This document shows, one piece after another, positions 31,544 to 39,052 of a stretch of DNA of 64,000 nt. The first letter of the stretch is position 1, and each line of letters starts with the position of its first letter. The notes below the pieces were generated by a model. It saw only the letters and a program-made list of their open reading frames with translations. It had not been told where the DNA came from and did no database searches. Origin of the DNA: Neisseriaceae bacterium HSC-16F19 (GTDB lineage Bacteria > Pseudomonadota > Gammaproteobacteria > Burkholderiales > Neisseriaceae). The position numbers were made by a program, and so were the translations under genes. The stretch is from positions 111,045 to 175,044 of the forward strand of contig NZ_JALJZY010000004.1 of NCBI RefSeq assembly GCF_024171525.1, read 5' to 3'.

Positions 31544-31935
31544 ATAGGTATCTACACATTTTAGGCTACCTGAAAGATTTTGCTTTTTTCGGTTTGAGTA
31601 CCTAATACTTTAGTCCAAGTATGTTTGCGGCTACAGCCATAATCCGCTGGCGCAGCCGAACGGAGCGCGGTTTTTCGGGGAGAAAGGGCAAATCTGTTTG
31701 AGCAGCGAAGCTGCGAGTTGTTGCCCGCCCGAAAAACCGTGTGTAGTGAGGGAAGTTTGCGCAGCAAACCTGCAACCGCGGCCGCCTTTCTTTTGCCTTC
31801 TTTTCTTTGGCGGCGCAAAGAAAAGAAGGTGGCCGCGCGGCCACGAAGCGCAAAGTTAAATTTTGTGTAACTTGAAATATAAGGTGATACCAACTTGTGT
31901 TTTCAGGCAGCCTTAATATTTGTGTAGATACCTAT
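31544..31935. mobile_element. 392-bp MITE-like insertion with 15-bp TIRs and an 11-bp target duplication
   Basis: Perfect inverted ends ATAGGTATCTACACA (31544-31558) and TGTGTAGATACCTAT (31921-31935). The same 11 bp, GGTTTACAACC, flank it directly on both sides (31533-31543 and 31936-31946), and joining the flanks recreates a TGGGTTTACAACCCA palindrome of the local repeat family. An uptake sequence lies just inside each end in opposite orientation (left variant AGGCTACCTGAAA). No transposase is encoded. Confidence 0.75.
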
Positions 31936-31993
31936 GGTTTACAACCCAAACTACAGTTGCTTTCAGGCAGCCTGAAACACACAGCAACCTTAT

Positions 31994-32110
31994 TCCCTCT
32001 CCCGTGGGAGAGGGTGAGGGCTGTCAACGGCTGCATGTGCTTTGGATGAATTGCAGAAGCATCCAACATTTAGCCCTCTCCCCAACCCCTCTCCCACAGG
32101 GCGAGGGGCT
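31994..32110. repeat. CCCTCTCCC-type inverted repeat
   Basis: CCCTCTCCCGTGGGAGAGGG near the left and CCCTCTCC...CACAGGGCGAGGGG at the right form a long imperfect inverted repeat. Same family as 5930-6050 and 63861-63901. Confidence 0.7.
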
Positions 32111-32133
32111 TGCGGTACCGATACGCTTCAGTC

Positions 32134-32201
32134 GTAGGTTGGGGCTAAGACCCAACAAAACCCAACCGTTGCACAGATGTTGGGTTTGCAACCCAACCTA
32201 C
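32134..32201. repeat. Inverted GTAG-palindrome pair (TTGGGTC family)
   Basis: GTAGGTTGGGGCTAAGACCC and the mirror unit ending CCAACCTAC, just before the small membrane protein gene. Confidence 0.8.
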
Positions 32202-32226
32202 GGCTATTCAAGTGAGTCGGGGGTAC

Positions 32227-32418
32227 TTATCCCAGCCAAACATACAACAGGGCGGCAACCGCGGCGGCCAGCAGCCCATACACCCACACAATCCGCCGCC
32301 ACGGTGCCGCGGTGGTGCTGCGGCGGCGCAGGCGTACATAGGCAAACGGGCTTAACAGCACCGCCACGGCTGCGGCCAGCACCCACAGGGCGTAATAAAT
32401 CTGTTCTTCACGGCTCAT
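32227..32418 (-). CDS. Small two-helix membrane protein
   Basis: A 63-residue ORF whose ATG (32416-32418) lies 11 bp inside the 3' end of the AI-2E transporter gene, a coupling that supports it being real. It has two hydrophobic segments (about 7-30 and 42-62) around a basic, Arg-rich loop (YVRLRRRSTTAAPWRR). No family recognised. It could be a small partner of the transporter or an independent membrane protein. Confidence 0.6.
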   Translation of the reverse strand: MSREEQIYYALWVLAAAVAVLLSPFAYVRLRRRSTTAAPWRRIVWVYGLLAAAVAALLYVWLG

Positions 32419-33574
32419 GCGGCGGCTCGTGCGGCAGTACGATGCGGTTCTCTTCCGCTTCGGCCTCAGCCTCCGGCGGCGGTATATCTTCTTGCGGCAG
32501 TGCCAGATAATAAGGGCTGCCCAAATACCAGTCGGCGCCTTCGCGCAGCAGCACCAGGGTCATGGCGGCCAGGGGCAGGGCCAAGAGCATGCCGACAAAG
32601 CCCAAGAGCTGGCCGAAGGCCATGAGCGCGAAAATCACCCAAAACGGCGACAGGCCGATGCGGTCGCCGACAATCTTGGGGGTGATGAAGAAGCTCTCCA
32701 GAAACTGCCCCACAGCAAATACCGACCACACCAATAACAGGCCGGTCCAGGAATCAAACTGCAATACCGCCGCCACGGTGGCCAGGAGCAGGCCGGTAAA
32801 CGCGCCCAGATAGGGAATAAACACCAATAAGCCTGCCACCATGCCGATGGCGAAACCGGAATCCAGTCCCACCAGCATCAGGCCGAGGCCGTAAATCAGG
32901 CCCATCACCAGCATCACGGTAATCTGGCCGCGCAAAAATTCGCCCAGCACGCGGTCCATATTGGCGGTGATGCGGTTGTAAACCGGCAGTACGCGGCGCG
33001 GCACCAGCACCTTGATGCCGTGGGTCCAGCGCACCCAGTCGAGCAAAAAGTAATACAACAAAAACGGCAGCAGCATAAAATTGGTGGCCATCACCAAAAA
33101 CGAGCTGCCCTGGCGCATCAGCGCAGGCATGGCCTTGGAGGCGGCCTCGCGCAGGCTGCCCATATGTTCCTGCAACCACGGCATCAGATAGCCGCTGTTG
33201 AGTTCGATGTCGGTATTCAGGCGCGCATTCACCCACGGCAGGGCCTTGTTTTGCAGCCAGTGCAAAAACTGCGGCAGTTTTTCCGCCAGGTTTTCAAACT
33301 GGGTAACGAACATGGGCACGATGATGATGAGCAACAGCCCCAGCAGCAGCAGGGTAATGACCATCACCGACATGGCCGCCAGCGGGCGCGACAGGCCGCG
33401 GGCGCGCAGTTTTTCCACCAGGGGGTTGAGGATATAGGCCAGAATGCCGGCAATCACAAACGGCGTGAGCACGGTTTGCAGCGACAAAACCAGCCACAAC
33501 ACCACTGCTACAACGGCGGCGGCGATGACCCAAGGGCGGAAGGGATGTGCTGCGGACAAAGCGGGCTCCTCCAT
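32408..33574 (-). CDS. AI-2E family transporter (PerM-like)
   Basis: A 388-residue inner-membrane protein with about eight helices. The start is taken as ATG 33572-33574 (MEEPALSAAHPFRPW); a TTG two codons upstream is possible. Family landmarks are AYILNPLVEKL, the amphipathic middle with FLLYYFLLDW, RGQITVMLVMGLIYGLGLML, VFIPYLGAFTGLLLATVAAV and ESFFITPKIVGDRIGLSP. The C-terminus is acidic and rich in Pro/Glu (PPPEAEAEAEENR), unlike the transporter core. Substrate unknown; family members include putative autoinducer-2 exporters and ion antiporters. Confidence 0.85.
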   Translation of the reverse strand: MEEPALSAAHPFRPWVIAAAVVAVVLWLVLSLQTVLTPFVIAGILAYILNPLVEKLRARGLSRPLAAMSVMVITLLLLGLLLIIIVPMFVTQFENLAEKLPQFLHWLQNKALPWVNARLNTDIELNSGYLMPWLQEHMGSLREAASKAMPALMRQGSSFLVMATNFMLLPFLLYYFLLDWVRWTHGIKVLVPRRVLPVYNRITANMDRVLGEFLRGQITVMLVMGLIYGLGLMLVGLDSGFAIGMVAGLLVFIPYLGAFTGLLLATVAAVLQFDSWTGLLLVWSVFAVGQFLESFFITPKIVGDRIGLSPFWVIFALMAFGQLLGFVGMLLALPLAAMTLVLLREGADWYLGSPYYLALPQEDIPPPEAEAEAEENRIVLPHEPPHEP

Positions 33575-33731
33575 CGACAAACAATGTGTTTTGTGCAGTG
33601 CAATATTTTAGCCCAAGCCTGCGAAAACAGATACTTTTTTTCGTGCAAATACATCCGCAGAACGGAATGGACGTTTAAACAAATGAATTCAATCAAATAA
33701 TAATTGGCCGTTTTTGTGCAAACAGCATACA

Positions 33732-33765
33732 AAAAGGCTGCCTGAAACTTTCAGGCAGCCTTTGC
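33732..33765 (-). terminator. Inverted uptake-sequence terminator after rplI
   Basis: AAAAGGCTGCCTGAAACTTT and TTTCAGGCAGCCTTT form a hairpin 12 bp beyond the rplI stop; its arms end in a T-run on the minus strand. Confidence 0.8.
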
Positions 33766-33776
33766 GGGTGCACGGC

Positions 33777-34229
33777 TTATTCGGCAGCGGGAACCACAGC
33801 CACGGTGATGGCGGCTACGGCGTCGTGGTGCAGGGCCACTTCGATTTCGTACTCGCCCACGGCTTTGAGCGGACCGTTGGGCAGACGCACATCGCTCTTG
33901 GCCGCTTCAATGCCGCTGGCGCGGATGGCTTCGGCGATGTCGCCATTGGTCACGGAACCGAACAGACGGCCGTCTACACCGGCTTTTTGCGCCACGGTAA
34001 TGGTTTGGCCGTCCAGTTTTTCCTTGCGGGCCAAGGCATCGGCCAGAATGGCGGCCTGTTTGGCTTCCAGTTCGGCGCGGCGCTCTTCAAAAGCGGCCAG
34101 GTTGGCGGCGGTGGCGCGTTGCGCTTTGCCGGTGGGAATCAAAAAGTTGCGGGCGTAGCCGTTTTTCACGGTAACCAAATCACCCAGATTGCCCAGGCCG
34201 CCCACTTTTTCTAACAAAATAATTTGCAT
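33777..34229 (-). CDS. rplI: Ribosomal protein L9
   Basis: Large-subunit protein of 150 residues. N-domain MQIILLEKVGGLGNLGDLVT VKNGYARNFL with the NFLIP motif, a long connecting helix (Ala/Glu-rich, about 40-75) and the C-domain GVDGRLFGSVTNGDIAEAI. RBS AAGGAAA. Last gene of rpsF-priB-rpsR-rplI, 16 bp after rpsR. Confidence 0.96.
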   Translation of the reverse strand: MQIILLEKVGGLGNLGDLVTVKNGYARNFLIPTGKAQRATAANLAAFEERRAELEAKQAAILADALARKEKLDGQTITVAQKAGVDGRLFGSVTNGDIAEAIRASGIEAAKSDVRLPNGPLKAVGEYEIEVALHHDAVAAITVAVVPAAE

Positions 34230-34245
34230 GACGTTGTTTCCTTAA

Positions 34246-34476
34246 TTATTTGTGTTGGTCGGTGTAGGGCAGCAAAGCCAGAAAACGGGCGCGCTTAACC
34301 GCTACGGACAGTTGGCGTTGGTAACCGGCTTTGGTGCCGGTGATGCGGGCGGGGATGATTTTACCGTTTTCGGCGATAAAGTCTTTCAGCAAATCAACGG
34401 ATTTGTAATCAACGTGTTGGATGCCTTCGGCGGTAAAGCGGCAGAATTTTCTGCGTTTGAATGTTTGACGGGCCAT
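34246..34476 (-). CDS. rpsR: Ribosomal protein S18
   Basis: 76-residue small-subunit protein: MARQTFKRRKFCRFTAEGI, DYKSVDLLKDFIAENGKI and ITGTKAGYQRQLSVAVKRAR are the family core. It binds S6, encoded at the head of the same operon. 12 bp after priB. Confidence 0.97.
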   Translation of the reverse strand: MARQTFKRRKFCRFTAEGIQHVDYKSVDLLKDFIAENGKIIPARITGTKAGYQRQLSVAVKRARFLALLPYTDQHK

Positions 34477-34488
34477 GTCGTATAACCT

Positions 34489-34779
34489 TTATATTTCGTG
34501 TATCTGTTGAATATGGAGCACGGGCTTGTGGGAGCGCTGGTGTTTGTGGGCCAGGAAACCTTCCACCCGTACCATGCTGTCTTCCTTGTGCTGCCAGCGA
34601 TGAGCTTCTTCGCCCATCAGCTTGGCTTCCAGTGTCACGCGGGCCAGATAGCGTTCGCCCAATTCCTCTTGCCAGGACTCGTGTGCCAGATGCAGCACCA
34701 AGACCGGCAGGCCGGCGGGGGTAAAACGCAAAGCCTCAACGCGCTGGATGTGTGCACTCAGGCACAGCAGGTTGTCCAA
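34489..34779 (-). CDS. priB: Primosomal replication protein N (PriB)
   Basis: A 96-residue single OB-fold protein that helps PriA restart stalled forks. It reads MDNLLCLSAHIQRVEALRFT at the start and RVEGFLAHKHQRSHKPVLHI near the end. The start codon is TTG, five bases after the rpsF stop, with GAGG upstream; no in-frame ATG lies close by. The position between rpsF and rpsR is the usual one in proteobacteria. Confidence 0.92.
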   Translation of the reverse strand: MDNLLCLSAHIQRVEALRFTPAGLPVLVLHLAHESWQEELGERYLARVTLEAKLMGEEAHRWQHKEDSMVRVEGFLAHKHQRSHKPVLHIQQIHEI

Positions 34780-34784
34780 TGCAA

Positions 34785-35168
34785 TTAAGCCTCACCGGCC
34801 TCGGCGGCGGTTTCTGCGGCAGCGTTGTTGCCCAGCAGGTTTTTGGCTTTTTCTTCTTTCATCATCGGAGACGCTTCGGTCACCGCAGCGTGCATTTTGA
34901 TGGTCAGATGACGCAATACCGCGTCGTTGAAGCGGAAGGCGGTTTCGATTTCATCGATCACGGCCGGTTCGCACTCCACGTTCATCAGCACATAGTGCGC
35001 TTTGTGGATTTTGTTGATGGGGTAGGCCAGTTGGCGGCGGCCCCAGTCTTCCAGACGGTGGATTTGACCACCGGCATCGGTCACCATGGCTTTGTAACGC
35101 TCAATCATGGCGCCGACTTGTTCGCTTTGGTCCGGATGGACGATAAACACGATTTCGTAATGACGCAT
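34785..35168 (-). CDS. rpsF: Ribosomal protein S6
   Basis: 127-residue small-subunit protein; MRHYEIVFIVHPDQSEQVGA, RLEDWGRRQLAYPINKIHKA HYVLMNVE and FRFNDAVLRHLTIK are diagnostic. It has an Ala/Glu-rich tail. RBS AAGGAG. First gene of the operon; a strong promoter is 64 bp upstream and the leader can form a CCCGC/GCGGG hairpin that might be an S6:S18 feedback site. Confidence 0.96.
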   Translation of the reverse strand: MRHYEIVFIVHPDQSEQVGAMIERYKAMVTDAGGQIHRLEDWGRRQLAYPINKIHKAHYVLMNVECEPAVIDEIETAFRFNDAVLRHLTIKMHAAVTEASPMMKEEKAKNLLGNNAAAETAAEAGEA

Positions 35169-35238
35169 GTGTACTCCTTGTGGCTAATCAATCCCGCGGC
35201 CATGCGTTTAGCGGCGGGCAAGGGTTGGAAAACCGCGC

Positions 35239-35267
35239 ATTATAGCGATGCGGCGCACAAATGGCAA
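35239..35267 (-). promoter_or_regulatory. Promoter of the rpsF operon
   Basis: Reverse strand TTGCCA (35262-35267), 17 bp, TATAAT (35239-35244): near-consensus sigma-70. It gives a leader of about 65 nt. Confidence 0.8.
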
Positions 35268-35312
35268 ATATGCAGGGTGCGCCGATACTTAATCAATACA
35301 ACAAATACAACA

Positions 35313-35343
35313 CAGGCTGCCTGAAAACGGTTTCAGGCAGCCT
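35313..35343. terminator. Inverted uptake-sequence hairpin upstream of rpsF
   Basis: CAGGCTGCCTGAAAACGG and TTTCAGGCAGCCTTGG face each other; it could end transcripts coming from the membrane-protein gene at 35427. Confidence 0.6.
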
Positions 35344-35350
35344 TGGCTTG

Positions 35351-35430
35351 GTTAGGTCGGATACTTGTATCCGACAAATCAATTATTTGCAGCAGCTTTG
35401 CCCAATGTCGGATTCAAGAATCCAACCTAC
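35351..35430. repeat. Inverted palindrome pair (TCGGATAC/TCGGATTC family)
   Basis: GTTAGGTCGGATACTTGTAT at the left and CGGATTCAAGAATCC ending in CCTAC at the right. The right end overlaps the stop region of the 35427-35783 gene. Confidence 0.75.
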
Positions 35431-35783
35431 GGCTGCGGCGTTTGCGGTCCGCGGCGGTGTTTGGCTGCTTTCTCGGCAATCAGGCTGCTGCGCGACAACA
35501 GGAGCAGGGCGCCCAAGAGCATCATGCCCACCGCCAAAATCGGCGACAAGCCCAGCCAGTAGCTGTGTTTCACATACACTGCCGCACCGGCATACATCAG
35601 CATGGGCCCGGCCACTACCGATTGTTTGTTGAGGCCGTCGGCCACCATCACCACCACACCCAAAACCACCAAACCTGCGGCAATCAGCGTGGCGGTGGCG
35701 GGCAGTATGTCGGTGGCTTTCAAAAACCAGATGGCGCCGAATACAATCAGCACCAGGGGCAGGATGAGGGAAGATTGGCGCAT
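35427..35783 (-). CDS. Hypothetical four-helix membrane protein
   Basis: A 118-residue protein with four hydrophobic segments (about 7-22, 29-48, 55-72, 80-98) and a basic tail (KAAKHRRGP). RBS GGAG precedes the ATG. The segment ILPLVLIVFGAIWFLKATDI resembles the short N-terminal membrane modules of LiaF/DUF5668-like proteins, but the match is weak. No function assigned. Confidence 0.6.
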   Translation of the reverse strand: MRQSSLILPLVLIVFGAIWFLKATDILPATATLIAAGLVVLGVVVMVADGLNKQSVVAGPMLMYAGAAVYVKHSYWLGLSPILAVGMMLLGALLLLSRSSLIAEKAAKHRRGPQTPQP

Positions 35784-35889
35784 GCTTGATACTCCAAGAC
35801 AGGTGGCAAACGGCCGCTATCATGAGGGCAAAGCGGGTGTGCTTAAAGCCCTGTCCGGCGGGGATTGCATGATTTTACACGGCAGCCGT

Positions 35890-36327
35890 TTAGCCCAATA
35901 CCTGCAAATGCACCGGCTGCTGTGCCGCTGCGGCGGCTTCGAGGGCGGGGATAATCAGGCGGCATTCTTGCAGCACATCTGCGCAGGTGAGCTGCTCGTC
36001 AAAGGCTGAAAAATCGGGGCTGTGGCTGTCCAAATGTTGCACCAATGCTTCTACGGTGGCGAGCAGGTCGGCGGCGGCATACCAGCCTTCCGGCGCGTCG
36101 AGCATGTCTTGCAAGCCGTCGATATCGTCTGTTTCGTCCATATCGCCAAAGTCTTCGGGGTCGAAATCCTGGCGCAGTTCGAAATCGTCGAAGAAATCGC
36201 CCAGCGGGGTGACGCCCAGTTCGGCACACAATTCGTCCAATGCTTCCTGCAAATGGAAGAGGGCGTTCAAATCTTCTTCTACGCTGTGTTTGCGGTCTTC
36301 CGAAACCAGCCATACGGTCATGCTCAT
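35890..36327 (-). CDS. Hypothetical acidic protein
   Basis: A 145-residue soluble, strongly acidic protein, not recognised. RBS AGGAG sits 8 bp before the ATG. The middle is packed with Asp/Glu (FFDDFELRQDFDPEDFGDMD), followed by EGWYAAADLLATVEALVQHL. It lies 44 bp downstream of smpB on the same strand and may share its transcript. Confidence 0.6.
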   Translation of the reverse strand: MSMTVWLVSEDRKHSVEEDLNALFHLQEALDELCAELGVTPLGDFFDDFELRQDFDPEDFGDMDETDDIDGLQDMLDAPEGWYAAADLLATVEALVQHLDSHSPDFSAFDEQLTCADVLQECRLIIPALEAAAAAQQPVHLQVLG

Positions 36328-36371
36328 ATATCGCTCCTGGGTTTTGAATTGACAACCGTTTCAGGCAGCCT

Positions 36372-36818
36372 TTAGCGGCTGTTTTTCATAATGCGCTGTT
36401 TTTCGCGCTGCCAGTCTTTTTCTTTGCTGCTTTGGCGTTTGTCGTGCTGTTTCTTGCCCTTGGCCAGACCCATATCCATTTTAATCATGCCGCGGTGGTA
36501 GTGCAGATTGAGCGGCACCAGGGTGTAGCCGGCGCGTTCCACTTTGCCGATCAGTTTGTTGATTTCCGATTGCTTGAGCAGCAGCTTGCGCTGGCGCACG
36601 GGGTCGGGTTTGACGTGGGTGGAGGCGGTGGGCAGGGCGGTGATGTGGCAGCCGACCAGATAAAAAGCACCGCGCTTCCAATGCACATAGCTTTCTTTCA
36701 GCTGCACGCGTCCGGCGCGGATGGCCTTCACTTCCCAGCCTTCCAGCACCAGCCCGGCCTGGATTTTTTCTTCGATAAAGTAATCGTGGGTGGCTTTTTT
36801 ATTGGTGATAATGCTCAT
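36372..36818 (-). CDS. smpB: SsrA-binding protein SmpB
   Basis: Delivers tmRNA to stalled ribosomes. 148 residues; diagnostic blocks are IITNKKATHDYFIEEKIQAG, LEGWEVKAIRAGRVQLKESY, PDPVRQRKLLLKQSEINKLI and the basic tail KKQHDKRQSSKEKDWQREK. Start ATG 36816-36818; a probable -10 box TACAAT lies 41-46 bp upstream on the minus strand (36859-36864), touching the end of the decayed MITE at 36863. No ssrA gene is seen in the window. Confidence 0.95.
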   Translation of the reverse strand: MSIITNKKATHDYFIEEKIQAGLVLEGWEVKAIRAGRVQLKESYVHWKRGAFYLVGCHITALPTASTHVKPDPVRQRKLLLKQSEINKLIGKVERAGYTLVPLNLHYHRGMIKMDMGLAKGKKQHDKRQSSKEKDWQREKQRIMKNSR

Positions 36819-36862
36819 AACGCTGCCAGACTGTGGGGATTAATCAATAAAGGCGCGCATTG

Positions 36863-37027
36863 TAGGGCAAACTGATATTTCGTGCACGGCTGCTTTTGTG
36901 TCAAAAGCAGCCCGCTTCTGCGTTGGAAATGCGCGCAAGGTATCCAAGCTTGCTGTGTTTTCCGCCTTGAATCGAACGCTTTTGCCTAAAAAAATCCGCT
37001 ACACACCCAAAATATCCGTTCACCCTC
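36863..37027. mobile_element. Decayed copy of the 161-bp MITE
   Basis: Starts TAGGGCAAACTGATATTTCG and runs through the same interior as the complement of 48900-49060 (CACGGCTGCTTTTGTGTCAA, CGCTTCTGCGTTGGAAATGC, CCGCCTTGAATCGAACGC), ending in a degenerate right end CAAAATATCCGTTCACCCTC. Many substitutions show an old insertion between smpB and fetB. Confidence 0.65.
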
Positions 37028-37071
37028 GCGCAAAGCGGCTTTTCAGGCAGCCCGAACGGTAAGGCCAAGCT

Positions 37072-37860
37072 TTAATCATGCCGCTGTAACAGGGTGCTGT
37101 TAAAGCAGGCGTGGCGGTCGAAAAAGCGGCGGTAAACGCGCCAGACGGCGAGTACGCCGCTGAGGGCTGCGGCGGCGCAGAGGAAAAACATAATCACGAT
37201 TTGGTAGCGCACGGCTTGTTCCGGCGCGCCGCCGGCGAGGATTTGGCCGGTCATCATGCCGGGCAGGCTGACGATGCCGACCACGCTCATGCTGTTGAGG
37301 GTGGGCATCATGCCTGCGCTTACCGCTTGGCGGGCGACGTCGCGAAAAGCTTCCCACGGACGCGCGCCCAGCGACAGCAGCATTTCGATTTGGCCGCGTT
37401 GCAGTGCCAGCGCCTGGGTGAGGCGGTCAAATGTCAGCGACACGGTGGTGAGGGTATTGCCCAAAATCATGCCGAGGATGGGAATGATGTATTGCGGGCT
37501 GTACCAGGGGCTGACATGCAGCACGGCATAAAAACCGATGGCGGCCACCAGCCACGAGGTCACCCACACCGTCAGCACGGCGTCTTGGCGCATGCCGGCA
37601 TAGCGGTAGCGCCCGCGCCCGCCCGCAGACCAGCCGGCGGTTAAAGTCATCACCAGCACAATCACCGTTACCCATGCGGGGTGGTCGGCGGCAAACACAT
37701 GTTTCAAAATCAGGCCGATGGCGCTTAACTGCAATACGGTGCGCACGGCGGCCACGATGATGGAGCGGGTCAGCCCCAGGCGCAAGGCCAGCGATACCGC
37801 CACGCTCAAGCACACCAATACCGAGGCGATGCCCAGGTCACTCCAAGTCACTTCATACAT
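37072..37860 (-). CDS. fetB: ABC transporter permease FetB (UPF0014)
   Basis: Inner-membrane subunit of a putative iron exporter. ATG 37858-37860 gives MYEVTWSDLGIASVLVCLSV and a 262-residue protein with about six helices. Landmarks: RTVLQLSAIGLILKHVF, IIPILGMILGNTLTTVSLTF, LSLGARPWEAFRDVARQAV and VVGIVSLPGMMTGQILAGGA. It overlaps fetA by 8 bp. In E. coli FetAB confers resistance to oxidative stress linked to iron; that role is by homology only. Confidence 0.9.
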   Translation of the reverse strand: MYEVTWSDLGIASVLVCLSVAVSLALRLGLTRSIIVAAVRTVLQLSAIGLILKHVFAADHPAWVTVIVLVMTLTAGWSAGGRGRYRYAGMRQDAVLTVWVTSWLVAAIGFYAVLHVSPWYSPQYIIPILGMILGNTLTTVSLTFDRLTQALALQRGQIEMLLSLGARPWEAFRDVARQAVSAGMMPTLNSMSVVGIVSLPGMMTGQILAGGAPEQAVRYQIVIMFFLCAAAALSGVLAVWRVYRRFFDRHACFNSTLLQRHD

Positions 37861-38536
37861 GGCCTGTCTCCACTTCAACTTGTCCCTGATGCACCCGCCA
37901 CACCTGCGCGGATATGCGCGAGAGCTGTTCTGGGCTGTGGGAAATCCATACCCAGGCACGCTGTTGCGGGGCGGCATCGTGCCAATGGCTAATCAGTGCT
38001 TCTGCGGCGGCGGCGGTTTCCGGGTCCAGCGCCGAGGTGGGCTCGTCCAAAAACAAGACCTGCGGCTCCAGTTGGATAATGCGCATCAGGCATACCAGCT
38101 GCGCTTCGCCACCGGACAAATGGCCGCTGTCGGCCTGCAAAAAGCGTTTGTCGCGGCCGATGGCATGCAGCAGGGCGGCGGTACGTTCAGAATCGGGGCG
38201 GCGGGCGGCATAGGCGGCGAGGGTGTAGGGCAGATAGAGATTGTCGGCCACGCTGCCGGGCATCAATACCGGCTGTTGGCGCACATAGGCTGCCTGAACG
38301 CGGTAGGCTTGGATATCTGCCGCAGTTTCAACCGCGCGGCCCTGCCAAAACAGGCGTCCGCCGTCCGGCCAGTCGAGCAGGGCGAGGGTGCGCAAGAGCA
38401 CGCTTTTGCCGCTGCCGGAAGTGCCGTGCACGCCGATGCGCTCGCCGCCGCGGATGCTCAAATCGACCGGATGCAGCAAGGTGCGGCCTGCGGCGCTGCG
38501 GCTTAAGGCTTGGGTGTGGATAAGGGGAGTGCTCAT
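37853..38536 (-). CDS. fetA: ABC transporter ATP-binding protein FetA
   Basis: ATPase partner of FetB, 227 residues. Walker A GTSGSGKS (38-45), signature LSGGEAQLVCLMR, Walker B VLFLDEPTSALD, and the H-loop ISHSPEQL. Not to be confused with the neisserial outer-membrane receptor also named FetA. Its first codons and upstream region are duplicated at 38690-38755. Confidence 0.9.
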   Translation of the reverse strand: MSTPLIHTQALSRSAAGRTLLHPVDLSIRGGERIGVHGTSGSGKSVLLRTLALLDWPDGGRLFWQGRAVETAADIQAYRVQAAYVRQQPVLMPGSVADNLYLPYTLAAYAARRPDSERTAALLHAIGRDKRFLQADSGHLSGGEAQLVCLMRIIQLEPQVLFLDEPTSALDPETAAAAEALISHWHDAAPQQRAWVWISHSPEQLSRISAQVWRVHQGQVEVETGHV

Positions 38537-38561
38537 AATGGTGGTAGTTTTCAGGCAGCCT
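38496..38561. repeat. Direct repeat, copy 1 (fetA 5' end)
   Basis: 66 bp covering the first codons of fetA, its start and an uptake sequence. It matches 38690-38755 at about 60 of 66 positions. Confidence 0.85.
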
Positions 38562-38607
38562 GATACCTTGGCAAAACCTGTTTATGACAACAAAAAACAG
38601 GCTGTTG

Positions 38608-38685
38608 GTAGGGTGGGCATTCATGCCCACCGTTTTAAGCGGCTGATTATCAAAAATGTTTGGTGGGCATGAATGCCCACCCTAC
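38608..38685. repeat. Inverted GTAG-palindrome pair (GTGGGCAT..ATGCCCAC family)
   Basis: GTAGGGTGGGCATTCATGCC left and its mirror right. Other pairs at 44707, 51971 and 63769. Confidence 0.85.
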
Positions 38686-38689
38686 AGTT

Positions 38690-38755
38690 CTGCGGCTTAA
38701 GGCTTGGGTGTGGATAAGGGGTGTGTTCATGATGGTGAAGGTTTTCAGGCAGCCT
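38690..38755. pseudogene. Duplicated fragment of the fetA 5' end (direct repeat, copy 2)
   Basis: Reverse strand contains ATG then codons for NTPLIHTQALSRR, matching the fetA N-terminus MSTPLIHTQALSRS, and the same upstream uptake sequence. The frame is lost after about 13 codons, so it is a remnant. Confidence 0.75.
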
Positions 38756-38813
38756 TGGGTCATACGGCCAAGCCCTTATTTTACGCTATCAAAAGCATCA
38801 TAAGGCAGACAGA

Positions 38814-38870
38814 GTAGGTCGGTCCTCCGGGCCGACTGTTTTGGGGTGTCGGCTCGGAGAGCCGACCTGC
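38814..38870. repeat. Inverted GTAG-palindrome pair (TCGGCTC family)
   Basis: GTAGGTCGGTCCTCCGGGCC left and the mirror TCGGCTCGGAGAGCCGACCT right, with a few substitutions in the left arm. Confidence 0.75.
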
Positions 38871-38979
38871 GCGATATGGCTTGTTGTATGCCACCGTATA
38901 CGGCTGCTCTGTTTTTCAGGCAGCCTGAACCGCAAAACGGTTGAACAAAGACGGCTTTGCCCCTACTATGGGCGCATTT

Positions 38980-39008
38980 TTGCGCTGCGCCATGATCTAT
39001 TGTATAAG
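38980..39008 (+). promoter_or_regulatory. Possible leuB promoter
   Basis: TTGCGC (38980-38985), 17 bp, TATAAG (39003-39008), 45 bp before the leuB ATG. The -35 is weak. Confidence 0.4.
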
Positions 39009-39052
39009 CTGTTGCGCGGCGGCTGCTTTTACCAACCTCAAAGGACACCATT

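Larger units (their letters stand above)
31385..32226. other. 842-bp gene-free region made of repeats
   Basis: No credible gene is seen. It contains the 392-bp MITE-like insertion (31544-31935), a CCCTCTCCC-type inverted repeat (31994-32110), uptake sequences near 31904 and 31960, and a GTAGGTTGGGGCT...CCAACCTAC palindrome pair (32134-32201). The two minus-strand ORFs around 31561-31893 lie wholly inside the insertion and are Arg/Lys-rich with no domain. Confidence 0.75.
38537..39052. other. 516-bp gene-free gap between fetA and leuB
   Basis: No intact gene. It holds a GTAGGGTGGGCAT...ATGCCCACCCTAC pair (38608-38685), the second 66-bp fetA-like repeat (38690-38755), a TCGGCTC-family pair (38814-38870), a reverse uptake sequence near 38920 and a possible leuB promoter (38980-39008). 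Confidence 0.75.

Noticed and set aside
31561..31893. 110-codon and 83-codon minus-strand ORFs
   Set aside because: Both lie inside the 392-bp MITE-like element, overlap each other in different frames and show only Arg/Lys-rich low complexity.
37853..38536. fetA as the neisserial FetA outer-membrane receptor
   Set aside because: It is an ABC ATPase beside a UPF0014 permease; the shared name is coincidental.
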